Assembly (NCBI GenBank): GCA_947175055.1
Contig: CAMWLJ010000024.1
Location: 1 to 41,469 of the forward strand
Reading direction: 5' to 3'
From: an uncultured Lachnospiraceae bacterium
GTDB taxonomy: Bacteria; Bacillota; Clostridia; Lachnospirales; Lachnospiraceae
DNA length: 41,469 bases
Below are positions 34,433 to 41,469 of this stretch, piece after piece. The position numbers and the translations under genes are program-made. Below the pieces are notes generated by a model that had not been told where the DNA came from, ran no database searches, and saw only the letters and a program-made list of their open reading frames with translations. The stretch's first letter is position 1. Each line of letters opens with the position of its first letter.

Positions 34433-34480
34433 ATCATCCTGCACCTGTTCCTTCCCGCCGCTTCCCTTTAAGCTTGCCTA

Positions 34481-34509
34481 AAGATAACACATCATCCGGA
34501 TATCCTCAA
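34481..34509 (-). promoter_or_regulatory. Promoter of the LytTR operon
   Basis: On the minus strand TTGAGG (34509-34504) and TATCTT (34486-34481) are 17 bases apart, about 48 bases before the LytTR start codon. No clear LytTR direct repeat was found by eye in the gap. Confidence 0.45.
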
Positions 34510-34585
34510 CCGTCTGCTACATATCCTGCCCGATCTGGGACATAAGATGCTGCTATTCACGGCCCAAGGGCGCACCCTATGATAC

Positions 34586-34619
34586 AAAAAAGAGGAGAAG
34601 ATACGTAATCTCTCCCCTC
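34586..34619 (-). terminator. Rho-independent terminator of the acyltransferase gene
   Basis: On the minus strand GAGGGGAGAGAT pairs with ATCTTCTCCTC around a 5-base loop (34619-34592), followed by six T (34591-34586). It lies about 30 bases past the stop codon and insulates the LytTR operon. Confidence 0.85.
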
Positions 34620-34648
34620 CCTGCCGGTTCAGTTATGCAATGACAGAT

Positions 34649-36055
34649 TTATGATGCTTTCTGCTGCAGCAGCTTATACAGCTCCTCCGTAGCCAGCCTT
34701 GCCTTCGCCACAATGTCCCCGCAATTCTGGGGAAAACAGTAATACTGCGCCCTGACATCACCGATGCAGATAACATCACCGATCTCATACCAGTAGAAAT
34801 CCGAATACAGGCTGTAAGAAGCCTGCGGCTCCTGTCTGTAATCCAGCCTGCCGTCACAACCTGTCAGGTGAAACCCTTCTCTGGTATGCACCAGTGTCCC
34901 CTCTCCCACCTGATAGACACAATCCGTATTGACCAGCATGTAGATCGTTACCGGAACCTCCAGCCGGTAAGTCCCTGCTTCCAGTTCCTGTCTGACGCAC
35001 TCCCGTTCCCACCGGTACCAGTCCGGAATGTGGGTGAACTGCCGCTGCCCGCCTGTTGCCGCTGCCACTTCTGCTGCCAGACCCGTTTCTGCATCTGCTG
35101 TCGTCTCTGTTAATGCCGCACCTGCTTCTGCATCCGCTGACATCTTTGCCACACCTGCTGCCGCTGCCGCTTCCTCGTCCGCGTCCTCAGCCGCCTGCAG
35201 ATACCCGTATTCTGTCAGTTCGTATGTCTCGCCACAGCATCGGCAACCGATCTTCGTGCCCTGTCCTAACATCTGTCCTTCCGTCTTACAACGGGGACAT
35301 TTGTACAGCATCCTGTTCAGGCCATCCGCACGAAAAGGCTCCGCCACGCGGATCTTATTTTCCTGCTGCCACTTAAAATAATCAAAAGTGAACTTTTCTC
35401 GCAGGATATCATTCAGTTCCTGCGGTGACTTTAGCGCGATATCCTCCGGCGAGAGCAGATACTCCACCTCCGCAGATACCCGCACTTTGCGCAGCTGCAG
35501 ATTGTTGTACAAGGGGTCCCTCGCAAAAGCACCCTTTGTCCGTATCATCACTACCGGCACCTTGAGCAGCTTAAGACACTTCCCAAGACTTTCCGGCAGG
35601 GGCGTCTGGGTGCCGTCAAAGCTGTAGCTCGCCTCCGGAAACATCAGGATGGAACTTTTCAGTTCCCTGACCGCGTAGACCATATCCCGCACCAGTGTCA
35701 CGTCCATCATGAACTTCCTGGTGGGGATACAGCCAATCAGCCGCATCAGCCACCGCTTACCCACAAATCCGTCTGATGTACAGATGATATGAAAAGGTCT
35801 TGTGACCAGCAGCCTGGACGCAATCTTCAGATCGATAAAACTGGAATGGTTCATCAAGACCAGGCAGGGCTCGTCTCTGCCCAGCTTCTCCAGTCCATCC
35901 GTCCGGTAAGTAAATCTTGTCATCCACAGATCCCACATGGAAAGCAGCAGCAGGATGATCCGGAAGATCAGCCTCTGTCTGATCGGTTTCTCATGCAGCG
36001 GAACCGGCAGCGCAAGTACATCTTCGTAACCCATTTTGGCAGTCTTTATCTTCAT
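34649..36055 (-). CDS. PlsC-like acyltransferase with zinc ribbon and extra domain
   Basis: A 468-residue protein. A membrane anchor (residues 29-45) precedes a PlsC acyltransferase domain with NHSSFID (His70-x4-Asp75), the GxR-like motif PTRKFM and FPEAS (139-143). Usual PlsC proteins end near residue 250. Here a zinc ribbon follows (CPRC at 253-256, CRCC at 271-274), then an alanine/glutamate-rich low-complexity stretch (about 286-334) and a C-terminal beta domain that starts FTHIPDWYRWERE. Role: acylation of lysophosphatidate or a related lipid at the membrane. GGGGGA precedes the ATG. It is monocistronic. Confidence 0.88.
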   Translation of the reverse strand: MKIKTAKMGYEDVLALPVPLHEKPIRQRLIFRIILLLLSMWDLWMTRFTYRTDGLEKLGRDEPCLVLMNHSSFIDLKIASRLLVTRPFHIICTSDGFVGKRWLMRLIGCIPTRKFMMDVTLVRDMVYAVRELKSSILMFPEASYSFDGTQTPLPESLGKCLKLLKVPVVMIRTKGAFARDPLYNNLQLRKVRVSAEVEYLLSPEDIALKSPQELNDILREKFTFDYFKWQQENKIRVAEPFRADGLNRMLYKCPRCKTEGQMLGQGTKIGCRCCGETYELTEYGYLQAAEDADEEAAAAAGVAKMSADAEAGAALTETTADAETGLAAEVAAATGGQRQFTHIPDWYRWERECVRQELEAGTYRLEVPVTIYMLVNTDCVYQVGEGTLVHTREGFHLTGCDGRLDYRQEPQASYSLYSDFYWYEIGDVICIGDVRAQYYCFPQNCGDIVAKARLATEELYKLLQQKAS

Positions 36056-36152
36056 CTGTAATCCCCCGTTACACAGAACTGTTTCCTGAAGTTTTCTTTA
36101 TCCATATTTCCAGTATACTCTATGGCTCGCAGAACCTCAATCGATATCAGCA

Positions 36153-36911
36153 TTACATCGGTATGATCAGATCCTTCACGACCTCCCCGGCAAGAATCAG
36201 CCCGGCCACGGACGGCACGAAAGCCACACTCCCCGGAACGGCTCTTCTCCTGCCGTTTCTCTTCTCCTGCGCCATGCCCTGCCCGACGTCAGTCTGCTGC
36301 CCTGTCTCTATCTCCTCCTGCGGTACAAGCGGCTCTTCCTCCGAGTATACCACCTTAAGATGCTCCACATGCCTCTTCTTCAATTCCCTGCGCAGCACTC
36401 TTGCCAATGGGCATACCTTCGTCTCATAGATATCCGCCACCCGGAACGCACTGGCGTCGAGCTTGTTGCCCGCCCCCATGCTGCTAATGACCGGCACATG
36501 ATTCTCCCTGGCACGCAGGATCAGCTCGATCTTCGCCGTCACGGTATCCACCGCATCCACCACATAGTCGTATTCCGCGAAAGGAAACTGCCCCGCATTT
36601 TCCGGCAGGAAAAAGCATTGATGCACCCGCACATCAGCCTCCGGATTGATCTCCAGGATCCGTTCCCGCATTACCTCTGTCTTATAGCGTCCGATCGTCC
36701 TGTGCGTGGCGATGATCTGCCGGTTTAAATTCGTTATGCATACCCTATCGTCATCGATCAGGTCAAAAGCCCCCACTCCGCTTCGCGCCAGCGCCTCACA
36801 CACATGGCCGCCCACTCCCCCGATCCCAAACACCGCCACCCGGGCCCGGGCCAGCCTTTCCATCGCCTCATGCCCCAGCAAGATCTTTGTCCGCGCAAAC
36901 TGCTCCGTCAT
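36153..36911 (-). CDS. tcdA: tRNA threonylcarbamoyladenosine dehydratase
   Basis: A 252-residue ThiF/E1-like enzyme. The ATP-binding loop is VFGIGGVGGHVCEAL, the DDDRV and TNLNRQI segments are present, and YDYVVDAVDTVTAK and ISSMGAGNKLD complete the TcdA pattern. It cyclises t6A to ct6A at position 37 of tRNAs that read ANN codons. The ATG at 36911 is six bases after GAGG; the TTG two codons earlier touches that site. The loop between VVYSEEEPLVPQ and GSVAFVPSVAGL carries a Gln/Arg-rich insert. It has its own promoter. Confidence 0.92.
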   Translation of the reverse strand: MTEQFARTKILLGHEAMERLARARVAVFGIGGVGGHVCEALARSGVGAFDLIDDDRVCITNLNRQIIATHRTIGRYKTEVMRERILEINPEADVRVHQCFFLPENAGQFPFAEYDYVVDAVDTVTAKIELILRARENHVPVISSMGAGNKLDASAFRVADIYETKVCPLARVLRRELKKRHVEHLKVVYSEEEPLVPQEEIETGQQTDVGQGMAQEKRNGRRRAVPGSVAFVPSVAGLILAGEVVKDLIIPM

Positions 36912-36977
36912 ATCCAACCTCGTTTCTGCCTATTCCCTCTTGCTCTGTATTTTTCCGCTTTCTGTTATACTTTTTTC

Positions 36978-37006
36978 AGTATACTCTCTTTTACACTGTT
37001 CTGCAA
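36978..37006 (-). promoter_or_regulatory. Promoter of tcdA
   Basis: On the minus strand TTGCAG (37006-37001) and TATACT (36983-36978) are separated by 17 bases, about 66 bases before the ATG. Between this promoter and that of the flavodiiron gene (37007-37307) I see no gene with start signals. Confidence 0.62.
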
Positions 37007-37307
37007 TCTTTTGTGCCATTCCAAATTCCGGTTTTCCCATCCTTTCCATTCCAACGCACTTTTCGCTGAGGGCGCGAACAGATTTCCGATTCTTCTCTGC
37101 GATTAAGAAGATTGTCACCACTCAGGACCAAAGTCATTAAGCCAGCCGGACATATTCAGTTTGTTGAACTAAATTGCGCACCGGAAAATTCAGGCAACCC
37201 TCACACCGTCTCGCAACCCTTTCGGCAAATACAGATCCCCCGGCTGAATCGTCACGTAATTTCCCAGTTGTAGCAGCTGTAGTGTTTTATACTGGCGTAA
37301 AATTACA

Positions 37308-37335
37308 TTGATTTTTTCCTGATTTCGCCTATAAT
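37308..37335 (+). promoter_or_regulatory. Promoter of the flavodiiron gene
   Basis: TTGATT (37308-37313) and a perfect TATAAT (37330-37335) are 16 bases apart, 51 bases before the ATG. Confidence 0.65.
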
Positions 37336-37386
37336 AAAGAAATGAAGCACTATGAAAATATAAATATGCAAAAAGGAGTCTGATCA

Positions 37387-38541
37387 ATGGAAATCACAAA
37401 GGATATTCGATATGTAGGTGTAAACGACCACGAAATAGATCTTTTTGAGGGTCAGTATAAAGTGGAAAACGGTATGGCATACAATTCATATGTCATTGTG
37501 GATGAAAAAATCGCAGTTATGGACACGGTTGACGGTTCTTTTTATGAAGAATGGATGCAGAAGATAAAACAGATCCTCGGTTCCCGTACACCGGATTATC
37601 TCGTTGTACAGCATATGGAACCTGACCATTCTGCCAACATCAGCGCTTTCCTGCAGGCTTTTCCGGATACGGTCATCGTGTCCTCCGCGCCGGCCTTCAA
37701 TATGGTGAAGCAGTTCTTTGGCACAGACTACGCCGACAGACGGCTGATCGTCAAAGAAGGTGATACCCTGTCTCTGGGCGTACATACCCTGCAATTTATC
37801 GGCGCCCCTATGGTACACTGGCCGGAAGTCATCGTGACCTATGACCAGCATGATAAAGTGCTCTTCTCCGCCGACGGCTTCGGCAAGTTCGGCGCCCTGG
37901 ACGTGGAGGAAGACTGGGCATGTGAAGCACGCCGCTACTACTTCGGTATTGTGGGTAAATTCGGTATGCAGGTGCAGAATCTTCTGAAGAAGGCCGCCGC
38001 TCTGGATATTCAGATCATCTGCCCGCTGCACGGCCCGATCCTGAAAGAGAATCTTGGATATTATGTAAACTTGTATCAAACCTGGTCTTCTTACGGCGTA
38101 GAATCCGAAGGTATCATGATCGCCTACACCTCCGTCTACGGCAACACGAAAGCGGCTGCCAAACTGCTGGCCGACAAATTGATTGAGAAAGGCTGCCCCA
38201 AGGTAGTACTGGCTGATCTGGCCCGTGAAGATATGGCCGAGTGTATAGAAGACGCTTTCCGCTACGGTAAGCTTGTCCTGGCTACCACCACTTATAACAC
38301 GGATATGTTCCCCTTCATGCGGGAGTTCATCCATGAGCTGGCAGGTCACAATTACCAGAACCGTACCGTCGCTCTGATGGAGAACGGATCCTGGGCACCT
38401 CTTGCCGCCAAAGCTATGCGGACAAAGCTGGAAGCCTGCAAGGACATCACTTTTGCAGAGCATACGGTGCAGATCCGTTCCGCCTTAAATGAGGACAGCA
38501 TTGCCCAGATTGAAGCGCTGGCAGAAGAATTGTGCAATTAA
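37387..38541 (+). CDS. A-type flavodiiron protein (FprA family)
   Basis: The 384-residue protein has an N-terminal metallo-beta-lactamase-like diiron domain with QHMEPDHSA (His76, Glu78, Asp80, His81), further ligands in GAPMVHWPE and FSADGFGKFG, and CPLHGP. A C-terminal flavodoxin domain follows (IAYTSVYGNTKAAAKLL at about 243). It has no rubredoxin or flavin reductase extension, so it is class A. It reduces oxygen to water, or nitric oxide to nitrous oxide, and protects strict anaerobes. AAGGAG precedes the ATG. It is monocistronic; electrons come from a separate rubredoxin not seen here. Confidence 0.95.
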   Translation: MEITKDIRYVGVNDHEIDLFEGQYKVENGMAYNSYVIVDEKIAVMDTVDGSFYEEWMQKIKQILGSRTPDYLVVQHMEPDHSANISAFLQAFPDTVIVSSAPAFNMVKQFFGTDYADRRLIVKEGDTLSLGVHTLQFIGAPMVHWPEVIVTYDQHDKVLFSADGFGKFGALDVEEDWACEARRYYFGIVGKFGMQVQNLLKKAAALDIQIICPLHGPILKENLGYYVNLYQTWSSYGVESEGIMIAYTSVYGNTKAAAKLLADKLIEKGCPKVVLADLAREDMAECIEDAFRYGKLVLATTTYNTDMFPFMREFIHELAGHNYQNRTVALMENGSWAPLAAKAMRTKLEACKDITFAEHTVQIRSALNEDSIAQIEALAEELCN

Positions 38542-38570
38542 CCGCTGTTTTCCACACTCAGACAGTTTTA

Positions 38571-38606
38571 CGGCACAACCTGCATGCATAGCATCGGGCT
38601 GTGCCG
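38571..38606. terminator. Hairpin between converging genes
   Basis: CGGCACA (38571-38577) pairs with TGTGCCG (38600-38606), extended by an imperfect CC/GG step. It follows the flavodiiron stop by 30 bases. There is no T tract on the plus strand, so termination is likely but not certain. Confidence 0.45.
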
Positions 38607-38636
38607 CTGTTAGATTATGATGACTTTTACCCCTCT

Positions 38637-38705
38637 TTACCCCATTACCCCACATCTTGGGCATCTTAACTGTTCCATCGGGTATTCATCTTTTTCAGGA
38701 ATCAT
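38637..38705 (-). CDS. Candidate 22-residue protein with CPRCG motif
   Basis: A short frame with ATG at 38705 is preceded by an excellent ribosome binding site (GGAGGAGGG, six bases away) and stops with TAA at 38637. The peptide holds CPRCG near its end, half of a zinc ribbon. It lies 85 bases downstream of the sugar kinase gene on the same strand, so it could be the last gene of that operon. It could equally be the 5' stub of a zinc-ribbon gene cut short. Confidence 0.35.
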   Translation of the reverse strand: MIPEKDEYPMEQLRCPRCGVMG

Positions 38706-38790
38706 TTTCCACCCTCCTCCGCTGACTGTTGATAATGAAGGGGAGCCGGATAAAATCCCGCTTTATTCTTACAACATTGGCAACTATCTT

Positions 38791-39999
38791 TTATTGATGC
38801 AAATATCTTTCAATAACTGCCGCATACTCTTCTTTCCAGTTCTCAATTTCAAGCCGCAATGGTTTTGACAACTCTAAACTGAAAATTCCCATAATCGATT
38901 TTGCATCAATCACATACTTCCCAACACAAAGGAATACATCCCCTTCTATTTTGCTCATATCATTGACAAATGCTTTTACCTTATCTACAGAACCAAGCAG
39001 GATTTCAAAGGATTTTACAGTTTTCAGTCCCCCCTGTTCCTGCCCATAGTTTGCAAGCAGGAGACCTACTTCTTCCCTGTCCGGCATGGAACGGATTGCT
39101 CCCTTTCTGGTTGTCACAATGGATGCTGCTGCATTTGCAAAAGAAAGCATTCTTTCCAAATCCGCCTCCGCCAGACCGTCCAGCCCATGCTCTAACAGAA
39201 AGCTGATCACACAGGCGCAAAAGGTATCCCCTGCTCCTGTCGTATCAATCGTCCTGTCACTCAGGAATGGTTTCCCATAAACTTTCTGCCCCATATAGTA
39301 TGCAAGGCTTCCTTCGTTACCCAAAGTTACATTGACCAGCTTAACATTTGACCGTTCTTTGATCATCTGCACGCCTTCATCATAATCTTCTATTCCGGTC
39401 AGCCACTTTATCTCATTATGCGCAATCTTTAAGACATCACATTCCCCGATTCCATACCAGATTGCCTTTTTCGCATCCTCTTCGCTCTCCCATAAAGGCT
39501 CCCGCAAATTGGGATCAAAAGAGATCAGTTTACCTTCACTCTTTGCATATTCTACAGCCGCTTTTGTTGCTATAGCAGCCGGTTCATTTGTGAGCGAAAG
39601 GGAACCGAAATGGAATACCCTGCATGCATCAATCAGTTTTCTGTTAATTTCCTTCTCCGTCAACATGATATCCGCTCCCGGTTTTCTGTAAAATGAAAAA
39701 TCCCTGTCACCGCCCGGCAGTGTATGTACCAAAGCCAGTGTTGTGTTCACATTCCGGTCATAAAGCAGCCCTTCATCGGAAATTCCGGTCTCCCTGATCG
39801 TTTTCCCCAGCATCCGTCCGAAATAATCATCTCCTACTTTGCCAATGAATGCGGTCGAATATCCCAGACGCGAAAGCATTGCCAGTACATTGCATGGCGC
39901 TCCGCCCGGATTTGCCTCAAATAGCGGGTTTCCTGCTGTACTGCTGCCACTTTGGATAAAATCAATCAGCAGTTCTCCCAACGCAACAACATCAAACAT
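38791..39999 (-). CDS. PfkB sugar kinase fused to an HPr-like domain
   Basis: The 402-residue protein has a complete PfkB/fructokinase domain (1 to about 318): FDVVALGELLIDF, GGAPCNVLAMLSRLG and the ATP/catalytic motif DTTGAGDTF with base Asp258. Kinases of this type end near residue 320. Residues about 325-402 form an HPr-like domain: VDKVKAFVNDMSK, then DAKSIMGIFSLELSKP. KSIMG equals the Ser46 site of Firmicute HPr (Ser368 here), but the HTRPA motif with phospho-His15 is replaced by VDKVKA. The ATG at 39999 lies eight bases after GGAGAG and overlaps the symporter stop by eight bases. Fructose released from sucrose or fructans is a likely substrate. Confidence 0.85.
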   Translation of the reverse strand: MFDVVALGELLIDFIQSGSSTAGNPLFEANPGGAPCNVLAMLSRLGYSTAFIGKVGDDYFGRMLGKTIRETGISDEGLLYDRNVNTTLALVHTLPGGDRDFSFYRKPGADIMLTEKEINRKLIDACRVFHFGSLSLTNEPAAIATKAAVEYAKSEGKLISFDPNLREPLWESEEDAKKAIWYGIGECDVLKIAHNEIKWLTGIEDYDEGVQMIKERSNVKLVNVTLGNEGSLAYYMGQKVYGKPFLSDRTIDTTGAGDTFCACVISFLLEHGLDGLAEADLERMLSFANAAASIVTTRKGAIRSMPDREEVGLLLANYGQEQGGLKTVKSFEILLGSVDKVKAFVNDMSKIEGDVFLCVGKYVIDAKSIMGIFSLELSKPLRLEIENWKEEYAAVIERYLHQ

Positions 40000-41368
40000 G
40001 CCTGCCACTCTCCTTTCTTTCCTGAATCTCCTGCACGATCTTGTTATAGGCTTTTTTGTTCAGGCGGTAAAAATATAAGACTGCCGCTGTTATGATCCAT
40101 AACACGCCGGGAACAGTAGTGAACGAATGCTTGATCACAGCCAGCACTGCCGGATTCTGCTGCTGATTCGCCACATATCCGAAACTGCCCAAAACGCCTG
40201 CCAGTACAGAAGTTCCGATTGCCATTCCAATCTTATTCCCCAAAGAAATGAATGCGTACTGAAAACCGTCATTACGGAGCCCTGTCTTCCATTCACCATA
40301 TTCTACGCAATCCGGCACAATCGCATAAATCGCTGTGTTAAATCCTGAGAAGAAGAATTGTGCCAGACATGAAAACAGGTAAAACGGAACCGGTGATCTC
40401 CCGACCGTAAAAAAGTACATACAAAACATGCTGATCCCTGTTAGCAACGCAAATATGGAAGCGGAACGCCCTTTATTGTTTGTCAGCCTGAATACCAGAG
40501 GGAAACAGGCTGCGCCAATAATGGAAGGTATAATGATAAAAAGGGAATAGGTACTGAATAATGTCTGGTTTCCCTCCACATATGTAAAATAGTAAAGTGC
40601 ATCCGCATTTCTTCCATAAAGCGTTACCCCGAACAAGAACTGCCCTGCCACCGCGATCATATACGGTCTGTTTTTTGCAACAGCAGATAGCTGTACTTTC
40701 AGAGGTGTTTTTTCTTTTTCCGGCACTTCTACAACTTCTTTTGTTTTTGCAAAACAGAAAATATGGCATGCTGCAAAAATACATCCATAGATAACAGCGA
40801 TCAAAAGATAGCCTCTCCTGTCATTTCCCCTGCCAAGTGCAGCGATCAAGGGTACTGTTATGATATTGATAATGCCAATGGCAATCATCGCACTGACGGA
40901 ACGGAATGTATTGATCTTCGCCCGCTCCTCTATATTCTGCGTCATGGCACCGCACAAAGTTCCGTAAGGGATGTTGACACAGGTATAGCCTAATACCAGA
41001 ATGCAGTAGGTAACTGCCATATACACGATCTTTGCAGTCGATGACCAGTCCGGATGCGCCCAGAAAGTCAGCATCAATACAAGGGCGGTCAGCGGCGCAG
41101 CGATCAAAAGCCAGGGGCGGTATCTTCCCCACCTCGTATGCGTCTTGTCACTCAACCCGCCGATCACAGGATCATTGATCGCATCCCAAAATCTTGAGAA
41201 CAGCATCAGCCCTGCAACCGCGCTCATCCCTATCCCAAAAACATCCGTATAGAATATCATCAGGAAGTTCCCCACAAACATCCAACTGAAATTACACCCC
41301 ACATCTCCCATGCCATAGGCAATCTTACTGATCAATGGTACTTTGACATCTGTATTCTTCTGCTCCAT
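39992..41368 (-). CDS. GPH family sugar:cation symporter (MFS)
   Basis: A 458-residue protein with twelve membrane segments. The first half shows GMGDVGCNFSWMFVGNFLMIFYTDVFG (in part) and RFWDAINDPVIGGLSDKTHTRWGRYRPWLL (in part), where the Asp residues correspond to the cation site of MelB-like glycoside-pentoside-hexuronide transporters. It imports a sugar or glycoside with Na+ or H+. GGAGG precedes the ATG, which lies 18 bases after the stop of a VOC-type gene entering from the right edge. The kinase gene overlaps its end, so uptake and phosphorylation are coupled. Confidence 0.93.
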   Translation of the reverse strand: MEQKNTDVKVPLISKIAYGMGDVGCNFSWMFVGNFLMIFYTDVFGIGMSAVAGLMLFSRFWDAINDPVIGGLSDKTHTRWGRYRPWLLIAAPLTALVLMLTFWAHPDWSSTAKIVYMAVTYCILVLGYTCVNIPYGTLCGAMTQNIEERAKINTFRSVSAMIAIGIINIITVPLIAALGRGNDRRGYLLIAVIYGCIFAACHIFCFAKTKEVVEVPEKEKTPLKVQLSAVAKNRPYMIAVAGQFLFGVTLYGRNADALYYFTYVEGNQTLFSTYSLFIIIPSIIGAACFPLVFRLTNNKGRSASIFALLTGISMFCMYFFTVGRSPVPFYLFSCLAQFFFSGFNTAIYAIVPDCVEYGEWKTGLRNDGFQYAFISLGNKIGMAIGTSVLAGVLGSFGYVANQQQNPAVLAVIKHSFTTVPGVLWIITAAVLYFYRLNKKAYNKIVQEIQERKESGRHV

Positions 41369-41386
41369 TACAATCCTCCTCTCCTG

Positions 41387-41467
41387 TTATAAATACTGGC
41401 TGAATTCGATTTTCTCTTTATTCGGTCCCAACAGTGTAAAAAACCTTACCCCATTTTCCCAAAAAGG
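41387..41467 (-). CDS. VOC (glyoxalase) family protein, C-terminal end only
   Basis: A minus-strand frame enters from the right edge and ends TAA at 41389-41387. Its 26 residues include NGVRFFTLLGPN and IEFSQYL, the last two strands of vicinal oxygen chelate domains (typically G-x-x-x-F-x-x-x-D/GPNG-x-x-IEF), where the Glu is a metal ligand. The stop lies 18 bases before the symporter start, so it belongs to the same operon. The N-terminal part is outside the window. Confidence 0.6.
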   Translation of the reverse strand, partial: PFWENGVRFFTLLGPNKEKIEFSQYL

Positions 41468-41469
41468 AA

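Noticed and set aside
36930-37121. Minus-strand frame of 63 codons upstream of tcdA
   Set aside because: It contains the consensus tcdA promoter, starts with GTG without a ribosome binding site and matches nothing I know.
37190-37387. Minus-strand frame ending in a protein-like PGDLYLPKGLRDG segment
   Set aside because: It overlaps the flavodiiron promoter, has no ribosome binding site and its first half is low-quality. At most a small remnant.
38617-38868. Plus-strand frame after the flavodiiron gene
   Set aside because: No ribosome binding site and it overlaps the 3' end of the kinase gene on the other strand.

Overview
The window reads as a chromosomal stretch of a gut-type Gram-positive anaerobe, most likely a Lachnospiraceae member (Blautia/Ruminococcus/Dorea-like). 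The basis is the gene mix: EFR1-type flavodoxin-ferredoxin, A-type flavodiiron protein, a permuted GH3 beta-glucosidase, GH2 beta-mannosidase, GPH-type sugar symporter, a LytTR/DUF3021 ABC module, UTRA-type GntR regulators, and GGAGG ribosome binding sites before most genes. The genus is not proven. No tRNA, rRNA, CRISPR array or intact transposase was seen.

Left zone, 1-6.5 kb: an AT-rich, partly decayed accessory stretch. It holds the last codons of a histidine kinase, a small ABM-type monooxygenase, a reductase remnant, an Smr-domain protein, an EFR1 protein, a type II toxin-antitoxin pair, a FecR-domain lipoprotein, a truncated FtsX-type permease and an unrecognised 340-residue protein.

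Sugar PTS zone, 6.5-14.5 kb: a complete mannose-family PTS (EIIA, EIIB, EIIC, EIID) followed by a GlmS-like SIS protein and a YitT membrane protein on the minus strand. Two tandem UTRA GntR regulators diverge from it. A second minus-strand operon encodes an FrlB-like SIS deglycase and a HAD phosphatase. Two SIS deglycases plus a mannose-family PTS match the glucoselysine/fructoselysine (Gfr) plan, so use of Amadori products is the best guess. Upstream of the FrlB-like gene lie four helically phased TATACCA boxes.

Central zone, 14.6-31.4 kb: a TetR-ABC module; an AraC regulator divergent from a permuted GH3 beta-glucosidase, whose leader carries a 187-bp inverted-repeat element; a sorbitol/xylitol-type dehydrogenase and a ROK repressor sharing a 10-3-10 operator; a MATE exporter; a radical SAM protein; a FucO-like alcohol dehydrogenase; a GH2 beta-mannosidase; and a second AraC regulator. 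Together these point to plant-glycan and polyol catabolism.

Right zone, 31.5-41.5 kb: a small membrane protein, a LytTR-DUF3021-ABC operon, a PlsC-like acyltransferase with zinc ribbon, the tRNA-modifying dehydratase TcdA, a flavodiiron protein, and an operon entering from the right edge (VOC protein end, GPH symporter, sugar kinase). That kinase carries an HPr-like C-terminal domain that lacks the phosphocarrier histidine but keeps the regulatory Ser46 motif. This is the most unusual gene in the window.
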